Source: Dyella amyloliquefaciens
GTDB lineage: Bacteria; Pseudomonadota; Gammaproteobacteria; Xanthomonadales; Rhodanobacteraceae
Direction: 5' to 3'
Assembly: GCF_004296575.1 (NCBI RefSeq)
Contig: NZ_SAYT01000002.1
Location: 372,001 to 436,000 of the forward strand
DNA length: 64,000 nt
The position numbers were made by a program, and so were the translations under genes. The notes beneath the pieces are model-generated. The model searched no databases. It saw nothing but the letters and a program-made list of their open reading frames with translations, and had not been told where the DNA came from. Within the stretch, counting starts at the first letter, position 1, and each line of letters begins with the position of its first letter. Shown one piece after another: positions 29,579-37,718 of the stretch.

Positions 29579-31122
29579 GGACTGACCCGCGGCACCGGCC
29601 CCTGCAGATGGCCGAGCACACGCATCAGTACACGCCCCAGCGGACCCAGCTTGTCGGTAATCATGCCCATCAGCCGGAAGTCCTCGTCGCTCCAGTAGCG
29701 CACTAGGAAGCTGGCCGGCACGAATACCACCGAAAACGCGATGGCGCCCGTGAGGAAGGCGAAGTGCCCGGGCGTCACATCCGCCACCAGCCAACCGGCG
29801 CCCGTGGCTGCAAGTCCAACCACCAGCAAGCGCGCCATGGGCACCACCGGCAGGCCCGCGCTGGCAACGCGACGGATGTAGAACGTGCAGATGAGCAGTT
29901 CCGCCAGTCGCGTGCCGGCATAGCACAGCACGGCGCCGAGCAGGCCGAAATGCGGGATGAGCGCGAAACCCAGCACCACGTTGATCACCAACGCGCTGCC
30001 GGATATACGCAACCGGTCGCCCTGCCGGTCGGTTACCACCTGGAAGGCGGCGATGCTGTTGGTGATCAGCAGCAGCCCGGCCAGCACCAGCGTGACCTCG
30101 ATGGCGGGAATGGCGTCGACGTAGCGGTTGCCATACATCAGGGTCACCAGCCCCGGCGTCGTGACGAAGCCCAGACCTGCGATCATCAACCCGGTCGCCC
30201 AATAGAATCGCGTGGCCTCGGACAACACCCGCGTAGCCTGCGACTGCCCGTTCTGGCCAAACGCACGCGCCATGTAGGGCAGCAAGGTCGAAGTCAGGCC
30301 CACCGAAAACAGCTCCACCGCACCGCGGGTGAGCGTGCCGGCAATCGCGAAGAAACCGACCGCCGTCGAGTTGGCATAGGTGTTGAGCAGAAAGACTTCG
30401 ACCGTATTGGTTTTCAGGCCGATGATCAGGATCAGCACCGCCGTCAGCCGCAGGTGCCGCGACATGCGCGACTCCATCTCCTGGGGAATCGGGCCCGGCG
30501 CAAACGGCAGGCAATAGCGACGGTAGGCGATGCGATTGATCAGTCCCAGCGTCAGGCAGGAAATGGCGAAGATCGCGATGAAATCCAGCAACCCGAGATG
30601 AAACCAGGAGGCCACGGCGACCAGCGTCAACGTCACCGCACCGGTGAGCACCGTGGCGATCGACACCGGCTCGAAGTGCTCCTGCCCTTTGGAAATCGCC
30701 ACCAGCAGGCTGTAGTTCGCCTTGGCCACGACCGCGATCGACACCAGCGCGGTGATCGGCACGGTCAGCCCCTTCCATTCGGAGGGCTGGATGATGGCGA
30801 CCCCAACGATGAACAGCGCGATGACGATGGCCGAGCTCAGTGACTGGTAGCGCATCAGTCGCGCCGACAGATGGGCGGCAACCTCCGGCGTCTCGGCCCC
30901 ATATGCCTCGGCGATGAACTTCGTGGACGACGTGGTCAAGGCGTGGTTGCTGCAGGTCAGCAACCAGCCGCAGAGCCACACCGTGAAGGCGTACCGGCCA
31001 AAATCCGCCGGTCCGAGGCTACGCGCGATCCATACGCTGATGACCAGGCCCAGCGCGTACTCCACATAGGTGGATGCCGACACCAGCGCCATGCTCCGTA
31101 ATGCTGCCAAGCGACGACTCAT
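29575..31122 (-). CDS. Wzx-type polysaccharide flippase
   Basis: This 515-residue protein has about 12-14 hydrophobic helices and the layout of the polysaccharide transporter family. The N-terminal half includes VISVWIARSLGPADFGRYAF, a typical Wzx segment. It would flip the lipid-linked repeat unit to the periplasm for polymerisation. It is the last gene of the nine-gene minus-strand export operon, 46 bp after the secreted protein. Its stop overlaps the convergent GT2 stop. Confidence 0.87.
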   Translation of the reverse strand: MSRRLAALRSMALVSASTYVEYALGLVISVWIARSLGPADFGRYAFTVWLCGWLLTCSNHALTTSSTKFIAEAYGAETPEVAAHLSARLMRYQSLSSAIVIALFIVGVAIIQPSEWKGLTVPITALVSIAVVAKANYSLLVAISKGQEHFEPVSIATVLTGAVTLTLVAVASWFHLGLLDFIAIFAISCLTLGLINRIAYRRYCLPFAPGPIPQEMESRMSRHLRLTAVLILIIGLKTNTVEVFLLNTYANSTAVGFFAIAGTLTRGAVELFSVGLTSTLLPYMARAFGQNGQSQATRVLSEATRFYWATGLMIAGLGFVTTPGLVTLMYGNRYVDAIPAIEVTLVLAGLLLITNSIAAFQVVTDRQGDRLRISGSALVINVVLGFALIPHFGLLGAVLCYAGTRLAELLICTFYIRRVASAGLPVVPMARLLVVGLAATGAGWLVADVTPGHFAFLTGAIAFSVVFVPASFLVRYWSDEDFRLMGMITDKLGPLGRVLMRVLGHLQGPVPRVSP

Positions 31123-31168
31123 GCAAACCTGCCCCTGACCATCCCGTTGCCCTCACTCACGCCAAGCC

Positions 31169-32869
31169 TCATGGCATGGCATGGCCCGCCATCGACGCCG
31201 TGGCGCCACTGCCCGCGGGTTGCTGGCGAAACCACATCGCCACGCCCGCGCCCCGGTTGTTCCAGTTGAACCGCCGCAAGGTGCCGGTGACCTGCCCGCA
31301 CTCGACGCTGTAGGACGACTCCAGCGCATCGAGGCGACGCTTCAACGCTGCGCTCTGTGCGGGGTCGGTCTCGAAGTAGTAGGCCGCCGCGACCGGCATG
31401 GCGAGCTCCACGTTGTGTGCGTCGCTGTACCAGCCGTCCGAATCCTCGATGTCGGCCAGTTTCGCGAACGAAGCCTGCGAAGACGACCAGTACCAGGCGA
31501 TCTGGCCGTTAGGTCCCGAGCACGGATTGCGCCAGTCGCGGTTATCCTTGATGGCCTTCACGTCGATCCAGCCGTAGCGCTCCATGTAGCGGCCGAAAGC
31601 GGTGATCATCCCGGGAATGCGCTTGTCGCCCGTGGCGAGCCAGGTGTGCCACAGGCCATCGATGATGTTCTCGCTCATCCATGGCGAGGCTCCGCGCACG
31701 TCGGTCTCGGGATGCCAGTCGTCGTTCTCGTGGAGATTCCAGCTGTTGCGCCAGGAGCCGTCGTCGCCCAGTTTGTCCGGATTGGCCCGTTGGTGGTCAT
31801 AGAGCCAGTCCACGCGTTCGCGGGTGTCGCGTAGATAGCGGAGATCGCCAGTCAGCTCGTACGCGTTGACCGTCGCCAGCAATCCAAGGCCCGCCTGCCG
31901 CTCGGTAAAGAAATCGCCGGGACTCGCATACGGTCCAGGCGTACCGGCCCAGCCGCCGTGCTGCCACAGCGTCACCATCTTGTCGACCAGCGCGGCATCG
32001 TGCTCGCTATCGTCCCCCGTCAAGGCCAGCGCCAGCAGGATCGACTCGGTGTAGACGTACTTCACGTCGCACGGCTTCTTGTCGTACGTCCAGCCACCCG
32101 CGCAGAACGGGCTGAATGGCAGGCCGTCGCGCTTTATGTAGCGCATGTAGAAGTGGTAGCTCTGGTCTGCGGCCTGCAGGTAGTCGAAGCGGCCCGTGCG
32201 TACGTAGGCCTTGAACAGCGTCGACGGGCGGTCGAACAGCCACGCAGAGAAATCGTCCACCGGCAACTTTTTCGCCCACTCGAACTGGGTCGACACGTAG
32301 CGCGCATACGCTTCGTCACTCGCTGCCGGCACCTGTGGCCCGGCGATAAGTGATGCGCACATCCACGCCGGCTCCAGCGCAGCGAGCGCCGCCGCCACCT
32401 TGACGCCCTGGGCGTCGGTGACCAGTTCCTGCGTATACGGCCACCCGTCGGCGTCGCGTGTGCGAGGCTTTCCCACCGAGAAATAGTATGTCCCCTCGCC
32501 GCCCTGCAATTGGGCGACGAACTGGACCCGCACGGCGCGGATGCTCTGATCCCGCGCATACCAGCGCAAGGTCACCTGAACGTGCGAGGGTACTTCTTCG
32601 CCCTTCGCGTCGAGGATCCGCAACAGCTTTGCGTCACCCAGTCCCGAGGGCGGGAACGGAATGCCGACCGACACGCGTACCTCCGGGCCATCGCCGACAT
32701 TACGGTGCACGACGATGCGCTGCTCGGCGCTCGTATCCGCCGGCGCCGCGGAGGCCGCCGGCTGGCTCGACTGCTTGGGCGCGGCCGCGCTGGCTTGCGG
32801 ATGACGGGGCATGCCATGCGCCACGCAGGCCACGCATACCCATCCGAGCATGACCAGCATGGTTCGCAT
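31169..32869 (-). CDS. Secreted protein, possible polysaccharide lyase or hydrolase
   Basis: This 566-residue protein starts with a cleavable-looking signal sequence (MRTMLVMLGWVCVACVAHG) and a short Ala/Pro/Ser-rich stretch. Residues ~45-140 (RVSVGIPFPPSG, then an LRWYARD segment) resemble the beta-barrel domain at the N-terminus of PcRGLX/YetA-type lyases. The rest is helical with many tryptophans and tyrosines, consistent with an alpha/alpha toroid. In an exopolysaccharide operon it may trim or degrade the polymer in the periplasm. Family membership is tentative. An in-frame extension upstream is discarded because it lacks a signal peptide and covers the galE end. Confidence 0.65.
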   Translation of the reverse strand: MRTMLVMLGWVCVACVAHGMPRHPQASAAAPKQSSQPAASAAPADTSAEQRIVVHRNVGDGPEVRVSVGIPFPPSGLGDAKLLRILDAKGEEVPSHVQVTLRWYARDQSIRAVRVQFVAQLQGGEGTYYFSVGKPRTRDADGWPYTQELVTDAQGVKVAAALAALEPAWMCASLIAGPQVPAASDEAYARYVSTQFEWAKKLPVDDFSAWLFDRPSTLFKAYVRTGRFDYLQAADQSYHFYMRYIKRDGLPFSPFCAGGWTYDKKPCDVKYVYTESILLALALTGDDSEHDAALVDKMVTLWQHGGWAGTPGPYASPGDFFTERQAGLGLLATVNAYELTGDLRYLRDTRERVDWLYDHQRANPDKLGDDGSWRNSWNLHENDDWHPETDVRGASPWMSENIIDGLWHTWLATGDKRIPGMITAFGRYMERYGWIDVKAIKDNRDWRNPCSGPNGQIAWYWSSSQASFAKLADIEDSDGWYSDAHNVELAMPVAAAYYFETDPAQSAALKRRLDALESSYSVECGQVTGTLRRFNWNNRGAGVAMWFRQQPAGSGATASMAGHAMP

Positions 32870-32931
32870 AAAGGACCCTCTCCCATCCGGGATACTCCGG
32901 ACCAGGGAAACACCTGATGCCTGCGCTTTCA

Positions 32932-33936
32932 TCACGCCACCGACGACAACGGCATGCGCTGGCTCACGAGCTTCCGCTCCCACAACAGGGCCGTGCGCAC
33001 GATGAAGTCGAGGTCGTCGTACTGCGGATGCCAGTCCAGCACCTGCTTGAGGCGATCGCTGCACGCGATGAGCTTGGCAAGGTCGCCCTCGCGGCGCGGC
33101 ATCTCGACGATGTTGAGCGGTTGCCCACCAACACGCTCCACCGAGTCCAGCACTTCGCGCACGCTGTAGCCGTGGCCATAGCCACAATTGAGTGTCAGTG
33201 AGGCACCGCCGAAACGCAGGTGGTCTAGCGCGCGCAGATGGGCGGCCGCCAGGTCGTCCACATGGATGTAATCCCGAATGCCGGTGCCATCCGGGGTGTC
33301 ATAGTCAGTGCCGTAGATCGCCAGCGACTCCCGCTTGCCCACCGCATGCTCGCAGGCGGCCTTGATCAGCAGGGTCGCCGTGGGAGCGGAGTGGCCAATA
33401 CGCCCCCGGGGATCGCAGCCTGCCACGTTGAAGTAGCGCAGGATCACGTGCCGCATGCGCCCCGTGGCGCAGTAGTCGGTGAGCATGTTCTCCGACATCA
33501 GCTTGGACGTGCCGTACGGATTGACCGGGTGTGTTGGCGTGTCTTCATCGGCCACGCCGTGCTCGGTCAGGCCATAGACCGCCGCCGTCGAGGAGAAGAT
33601 GAACTGGCCGACGCCCGCCTCGGCGCAGGCTGCCAGCAGGTTGCGCGTGTTGCAGGTGTTGTTGCCGTAGTACTTGAGCGGATCGCTCACCGACTCCGGC
33701 ACCACGGTGTGCGCCGCGAAATGCATGACCGCATCGATGCCGCAGCCGCGCAGCACGGACGTCACCAGGCTCATGTCGCCGACGTTGCCCACCACGAGTT
33801 CGGCGTCCTGCACCGCCTCGCGGAAGCCCGTGCTGAGGTTGTCGATCACCACCACCGACTCGCCGCGCGCCGCCAGCTGCTGCACGACATGACTCCCTAT
33901 GTAACCGGCGCCGCCGGTGACGAGTACCTTGCGCAT
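32932..33936 (-). CDS. galE: UDP-glucose 4-epimerase
   Basis: This 334-residue extended SDR has the NAD loop VTGGAGYIGSH, SSTAAVYG as the catalytic serine/threonine strand and YGTSK as the Tyr-x-x-x-Lys pair. YFNVAGCDP and YIHVDDLA follow, both standard for GalE. It interconverts UDP-glucose and UDP-galactose in the cytoplasm and would supply galactose for the polymer. The ATG at 33936 is chosen because the protein then begins at the Rossmann strand MRKVLVTGG; it lies 5 bp from the end of the hydrolase gene. Confidence 0.93.
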   Translation of the reverse strand: MRKVLVTGGAGYIGSHVVQQLAARGESVVVIDNLSTGFREAVQDAELVVGNVGDMSLVTSVLRGCGIDAVMHFAAHTVVPESVSDPLKYYGNNTCNTRNLLAACAEAGVGQFIFSSTAAVYGLTEHGVADEDTPTHPVNPYGTSKLMSENMLTDYCATGRMRHVILRYFNVAGCDPRGRIGHSAPTATLLIKAACEHAVGKRESLAIYGTDYDTPDGTGIRDYIHVDDLAAAHLRALDHLRFGGASLTLNCGYGHGYSVREVLDSVERVGGQPLNIVEMPRREGDLAKLIACSDRLKQVLDWHPQYDDLDFIVRTALLWERKLVSQRMPLSSVA

Positions 33937-33941
33937 AAGCA

Positions 33942-34760
33942 CTACCCTGGTCGAGTAACGGGAAAGTGGCGCCCCATCCACTGCGCGACGTGATCGAGCA
34001 GTCGCTGGCGGTCGCCGCTGAGTACGTAGGTGTGATCGGCTTCCTGGAAGTAGCTGACGCTCACGCCGGGATCGTCGGCCAGTCGACCGAAGCACTCCCG
34101 GAACTGGCGGATGTGGTTGAAGTAACGCGATACCCCGCCGCTGTAGACAAAATCGAGCTTGAGTCCACGCGCCAGCATGCTGGCGAGCTGGCTGCCAACC
34201 ACCTTGCCCGGCAACGGCTCGACGACGAACGCCGGCTCAGGCGCCCGTGGTCCGGCCGGCCCGCGCTTGCGGGTGATCCACTGCTTCCACACCGACGCTT
34301 TCGCCAGGCGCGGCAGGTAATGGCGCAGGCGCTGGCCCAACGTGCGATGGCCGTAGCCATCGAGAAAGAACGCACCGACCACGCGCGGCTCGGCATAGGC
34401 GGCCGAGTGCGCGTTCTGCGCCCCCGAGCAGAGCCCGAACAGCACGAATCTTTGGCAACCGGTCTGCTGATGCAGCAAATCCATCGCATCACGAACGTCC
34501 GCCACCACTTGCTCGGGACGCGCCAGCAACTTGCCGCTCGCACCGCTGTCGCCCACGGTGGACTGGTCGAAGCGCAGTGTCGGATAGCCCAGTTCATTGA
34601 GTCGGCGAGCCAGGTCCACATGGAGGCGGAACGGACCGATGCGATACACCATGCCCGCGTTGAGCAGGATCACGCCCACGCGGTTGTCGATCACTTGCGG
34701 CAATCCGACGACACCGACCAGGTGTCGCGCGCCGCCAAAACGGAAAGCCTGCTCGTGCAT
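33942..34760 (-). CDS. Alpha/beta hydrolase, resembling XrtA-associated hydrolase 1
   Basis: This 272-residue alpha/beta hydrolase fold has an oxyanion-side segment ILLNAGMVYRIGPFRLHV, the strand LRFDQSTVGDSG and a nucleophile elbow FGLCSGAQNAH. A cysteine occupies the usual nucleophile position in GLCSG, as in dienelactone hydrolase-type elbows. A late histidine lies in EADHTYVL. It resembles the hydrolase 1 proteins that accompany exosortase-A polysaccharide loci. It is coupled by TGATG to a second hydrolase gene. A thioester- or ester-cleaving role on a carrier-bound or sugar-bound acyl group is a reasonable inference, and the NRPS in this locus lacks a thioesterase. Confidence 0.78.
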   Translation of the reverse strand: MHEQAFRFGGARHLVGVVGLPQVIDNRVGVILLNAGMVYRIGPFRLHVDLARRLNELGYPTLRFDQSTVGDSGASGKLLARPEQVVADVRDAMDLLHQQTGCQRFVLFGLCSGAQNAHSAAYAEPRVVGAFFLDGYGHRTLGQRLRHYLPRLAKASVWKQWITRKRGPAGPRAPEPAFVVEPLPGKVVGSQLASMLARGLKLDFVYSGGVSRYFNHIRQFRECFGRLADDPGVSVSYFQEADHTYVLSGDRQRLLDHVAQWMGRHFPVTRPG

Positions 34761-35533
34761 CACGCCATCTCCCGCAGGTGACGTTTCGCGGCATCGATCA
34801 GGGGGTGCGAGAGAATCGCCATCTCCAGTCGGTCCAGATCGTCCCAGCCAGGCGCTACGTCGACCGATTCCACCGAATGCCCCAGCCAGGCGGCCTGGCC
34901 CGCCTCCGCCGCGGAACCCGCCGAAGCGAGCCAGGCCACCGTCCCCTGGGCTCCGGCAAGACGCAGGCCGGCCAGCTGCGCGCGCAGGCGCTCGGTGGTT
35001 TCGAAGCCCTGCCACTCCATGCGTACGTCCAGCTCGGGGCGCGCGCGGTCGAATCGATTCAGGTCGACCTTCAATGCTTCCTGCATGCGATCGAGATCGC
35101 GTACGAGCGCGCCGCCATCGTGAACCACGTCCCATACCACCACGCCGGCAAGCCCTGCCGTGATGGACTCCAGCGCCGCATTCGCGCCGAGCCGCGCGCC
35201 AAATGCCAGGATGCGCTGCGCCCCGCTGCGCGCACGCAATTCCGTCGCCGCCGTCGCCACATCCATGACGCAGCGCTGCCAGTCGACGTCGCGGCTGCCC
35301 CCCGCCGAATCACCCGTGCCGTAGTAATCGAAACGCAGCACCGGGAATCCGCCGTCGGCCAGGCCATGGGCCATTTGCCGATAGAGGCGATGACAGCGGA
35401 TCTGCTCCGCTCCCAAAGGAGGGCACAACACGACCGCCGTGCCGTTGTATGCGGGCGCCGGGTGATAGAAGCCGAACAGCTCCCTTCCGGGGCCGAAGTA
35501 GAACGGCAGGTCGGCTTCGATGCGGGCTTTCAT
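34760..35533 (-). CDS. Alpha/beta hydrolase-like, resembling XrtA-associated hydrolase 2
   Basis: This 257-residue alpha/beta hydrolase fold has YHPAPAYNGTAVVLCPP, an RFDYYGTGDSAG segment and FGARLGANAAL at the elbow. The elbow has arginine where the nucleophile should be (GARLG), a feature I recall from the hydrolase 2 group of exosortase-A loci. It may be non-catalytic or use another residue. Its start overlaps the outer-membrane gene end (ATGA) and its stop overlaps hydrolase 1 (TGATG), so the pair is translated together. The two may work as partners. Confidence 0.75.
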   Translation of the reverse strand: MKARIEADLPFYFGPGRELFGFYHPAPAYNGTAVVLCPPLGAEQIRCHRLYRQMAHGLADGGFPVLRFDYYGTGDSAGGSRDVDWQRCVMDVATAATELRARSGAQRILAFGARLGANAALESITAGLAGVVVWDVVHDGGALVRDLDRMQEALKVDLNRFDRARPELDVRMEWQGFETTERLRAQLAGLRLAGAQGTVAWLASAGSAAEAGQAAWLGHSVESVDVAPGWDDLDRLEMAILSHPLIDAAKRHLREMA

Positions 35534-36873
35534 CTGTGGAATACCACGGCCAGCATGTACTCGTTCTCGTGATAGCTCTGGTCCACGACGCTGCTGTTGC
35601 GAAGCTGCCGCGTATACGACAGGCGCCAGCTCCATTGCTGAGTGAACTGATGGCTCAGGGCGGCGCCGAAGCGGTAGTCCCTGTCCGTGCGATCAATCGA
35701 GTGGTAGTCGATATGGTCGACATTGAGGAATCCCGACAGGAACAGGGTGGGACGGAGCTTGTAGTCCAGGCTGAAAGCGCCGCTACGCTCGGTCTGGTCG
35801 AACGTCGGACCATTGAGATAAGACAACTCGCGATACAGCGGCGCGATGGTCACCGACAGGCGGTCGGCGTGATAGCTGTAGGTCGCCTCAACGCTGCGAT
35901 CCAGGTAAACCTGCGAATCGATGACCATCGATCCCGTATTGATGCCACGCGTCGGGTCATTGATCAGATCGAGCGGATTGCTCGGCACATTGGTCATGCT
36001 GTCGACGATCTGCTGACCCGGCTGCAACAGCATGTCCTGTGCGGCATCCGAATACTGGTAGACACCGGTCACGCTGAAACTGTTGTCGACGCTCGGCCGC
36101 CAGCCCAACGTGACGCGCGCCATCGGCTTGGATGCGCCGGGTTCGTTGCTGAAGTCGATATACGTCCAGCCGAGCAGCGCATCCACGTCGAAGTCGCGAA
36201 GCGTGTGCACGTAGTGCCCGTAGAGCGAGCTTCGCGTGTAATCGGACCCGGTCGTGTTGTTCCGGAAATCCACTCGCTGGGCTTCCGCGTTCAGCGAAAC
36301 CTGCGTGGTCGGGCTCACGTCACGGATCACGCGGAACGCACCGAGCCCGCGCGACGAGTCGAAGTCGTCCACCTTGGACGCATAGCTGTTGAAGTACTTG
36401 AGCTCGGCCTCGCCGCGCGTGGCTTCGTTGAAGTGGAAGCGAAGCACGGGGCCCAGCGCCAGCACGTTGGTCTGCTGCTGGTTGTCCGGCGCGTTGCTGG
36501 CCAGGGTGTCCACCGGTTGAATGCCGGCGTCGTCCTCGATCGTGAAGTCCAGGCGCTGCGGCATGATCGACCAGTTCGCCTGTGCCGTGAGCGTCGTTCG
36601 CGTCTGGCTGTCGTATTGGCTGTTGGTGTAGTCGAGGTACTCCAGCGTGCCGACCACGTTGGCCTGCAGCGTAGAACCCAGCTCCTGGTAGGCGAAGTTG
36701 ACTCCAGGAATGAAGATGTTGGTACTGGTGGGATTGCTGGTAGTAAGCGCGATGTTGTCGCTGTGCTCGAAGCTGCCGAACAGGGAATAACCGAACGTCC
36801 CCGCAAAGGACATGCCGGGCACGGCAACGAACGCGAGCATGGTGGCGCGAGCGAGCTTGCTGAAAGCCGGCAT
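35530..36873 (-). CDS. Outer-membrane beta-barrel protein of the polysaccharide export operon
   Basis: This 447-residue protein has a signal sequence (MPAFSKLARATMLAFVAVPG) followed by alternating hydrophobic/aromatic strands throughout, such as TFGYSLFGSFEHSDN and WSWRLSYTRQL. This is the pattern of an outer-membrane barrel. Similar proteins are found next to Wza/Wzz-type genes in exosortase-A-like loci. It may help secrete or anchor the polymer. The ATG at 36873 has AGAGGA at good spacing; a start at 36900 would place nine residues before the signal peptide. Exact function is unknown. Confidence 0.75.
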   Translation of the reverse strand: MPAFSKLARATMLAFVAVPGMSFAGTFGYSLFGSFEHSDNIALTTSNPTSTNIFIPGVNFAYQELGSTLQANVVGTLEYLDYTNSQYDSQTRTTLTAQANWSIMPQRLDFTIEDDAGIQPVDTLASNAPDNQQQTNVLALGPVLRFHFNEATRGEAELKYFNSYASKVDDFDSSRGLGAFRVIRDVSPTTQVSLNAEAQRVDFRNNTTGSDYTRSSLYGHYVHTLRDFDVDALLGWTYIDFSNEPGASKPMARVTLGWRPSVDNSFSVTGVYQYSDAAQDMLLQPGQQIVDSMTNVPSNPLDLINDPTRGINTGSMVIDSQVYLDRSVEATYSYHADRLSVTIAPLYRELSYLNGPTFDQTERSGAFSLDYKLRPTLFLSGFLNVDHIDYHSIDRTDRDYRFGAALSHQFTQQWSWRLSYTRQLRNSSVVDQSYHENEYMLAVVFHR

Positions 36874-36936
36874 GTGCAGTCCTCTGGCCCTGATCCCCAA
36901 TGACGCCAGGCCATCGGCCCGGCGCGCTGTCCCTAC

Positions 36937-37716
36937 CTACTGCGACTGGTTGAACACGACACCTGCGAGCTTGCTCGGTTCGAAATGCGTGAGGGCCTGA
37001 CTGATCGCCCCCGGCGTGTCCTTGCCGTAGCCGGCCACCACCACCACGAAATCGGCGAGGTCAGCGAGAATCCTCGCGTCCGGCGCGCCCTTGATGGCCG
37101 GGCCATCGAGGAACAGATAACGATCCGCATAGCGCGAGCGCAGCGAATCGATCACGGTGCGCATGCGGAAGGACGTGAAGTACTCACTGCCACTCTCTCG
37201 CGCGCTACCGGCTGGAATGAAGCGCAGGTGCGGCACGCCGGTTTGATAGAGGATGGACTCCACCCCGATCGCCGGGTGATCCATCAGATCGGTGAGCCCA
37301 CCGCGCGTTGGCTCGATGCCCATCGCCTTGTGCTGGCTTGGATAACGCACGTTGCAATCGATCAGCAGGCTCGTCTTCGCCTCGTCGAAGGCGAACGCAG
37401 CCGCCAGGTTGCGTGCCACGAAGCTGCCACCGGAGCGCGGGCTGACCGCCACCACCAGCGTCACGAAATTGTGCTGCCCGGCCATGGCCAGCAGGCGCGT
37501 GCGGATCTCGCGGAACGCATCCGCCTGCTGCCGCACGGACTCTTCGCGATGGATCATCCGCCGCTGCTCGAGCTGGACGGGTGCAAGCGCACCTCCGTGC
37601 TCGTGCATGCGCGCGATGGACTGGCTCGAGGACTTGCGCATTTCCATACTGTGTGCGGCAGCCGAGAGCACTTCGCTGATACGGTCGGACATGTCGTCGT
37701 CGTCAATGTTGTTCAT
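36937..37716 (-). CDS. CpsD/CapB-like protein with degenerate P-loop
   Basis: This 259-residue protein aligns by motif with the cytoplasmic ATPase domain of bacterial tyrosine kinases that work with Wzz. SPRSGGSFVARNLA is in place of the Walker A loop, LIDCNVRYPS in place of Walker A', and FLDGPA in place of Walker B. The lysine of GKS/T is replaced by glycine, and no tyrosine cluster is found at the C-terminus (ends NQSQ). It may bind nucleotide weakly or act as a regulatory pseudo-kinase. The ATG at 37716 has AAGGG 6 bp upstream; an ATG at 37722 would give an ATGA overlap with the Wzz gene. Confidence 0.8.
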   Translation of the reverse strand: MNNIDDDDMSDRISEVLSAAAHSMEMRKSSSQSIARMHEHGGALAPVQLEQRRMIHREESVRQQADAFREIRTRLLAMAGQHNFVTLVVAVSPRSGGSFVARNLAAAFAFDEAKTSLLIDCNVRYPSQHKAMGIEPTRGGLTDLMDHPAIGVESILYQTGVPHLRFIPAGSARESGSEYFTSFRMRTVIDSLRSRYADRYLFLDGPAIKGAPDARILADLADFVVVVAGYGKDTPGAISQALTHFEPSKLAGVVFNQSQ

Positions 37717-37718
37717 GG

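Noticed and set aside
28616-30979. 787-codon minus-strand frame over the GT2 and flippase genes
   Set aside because: Out of frame with the flippase and antisense to the GT2; no recognisable domain.
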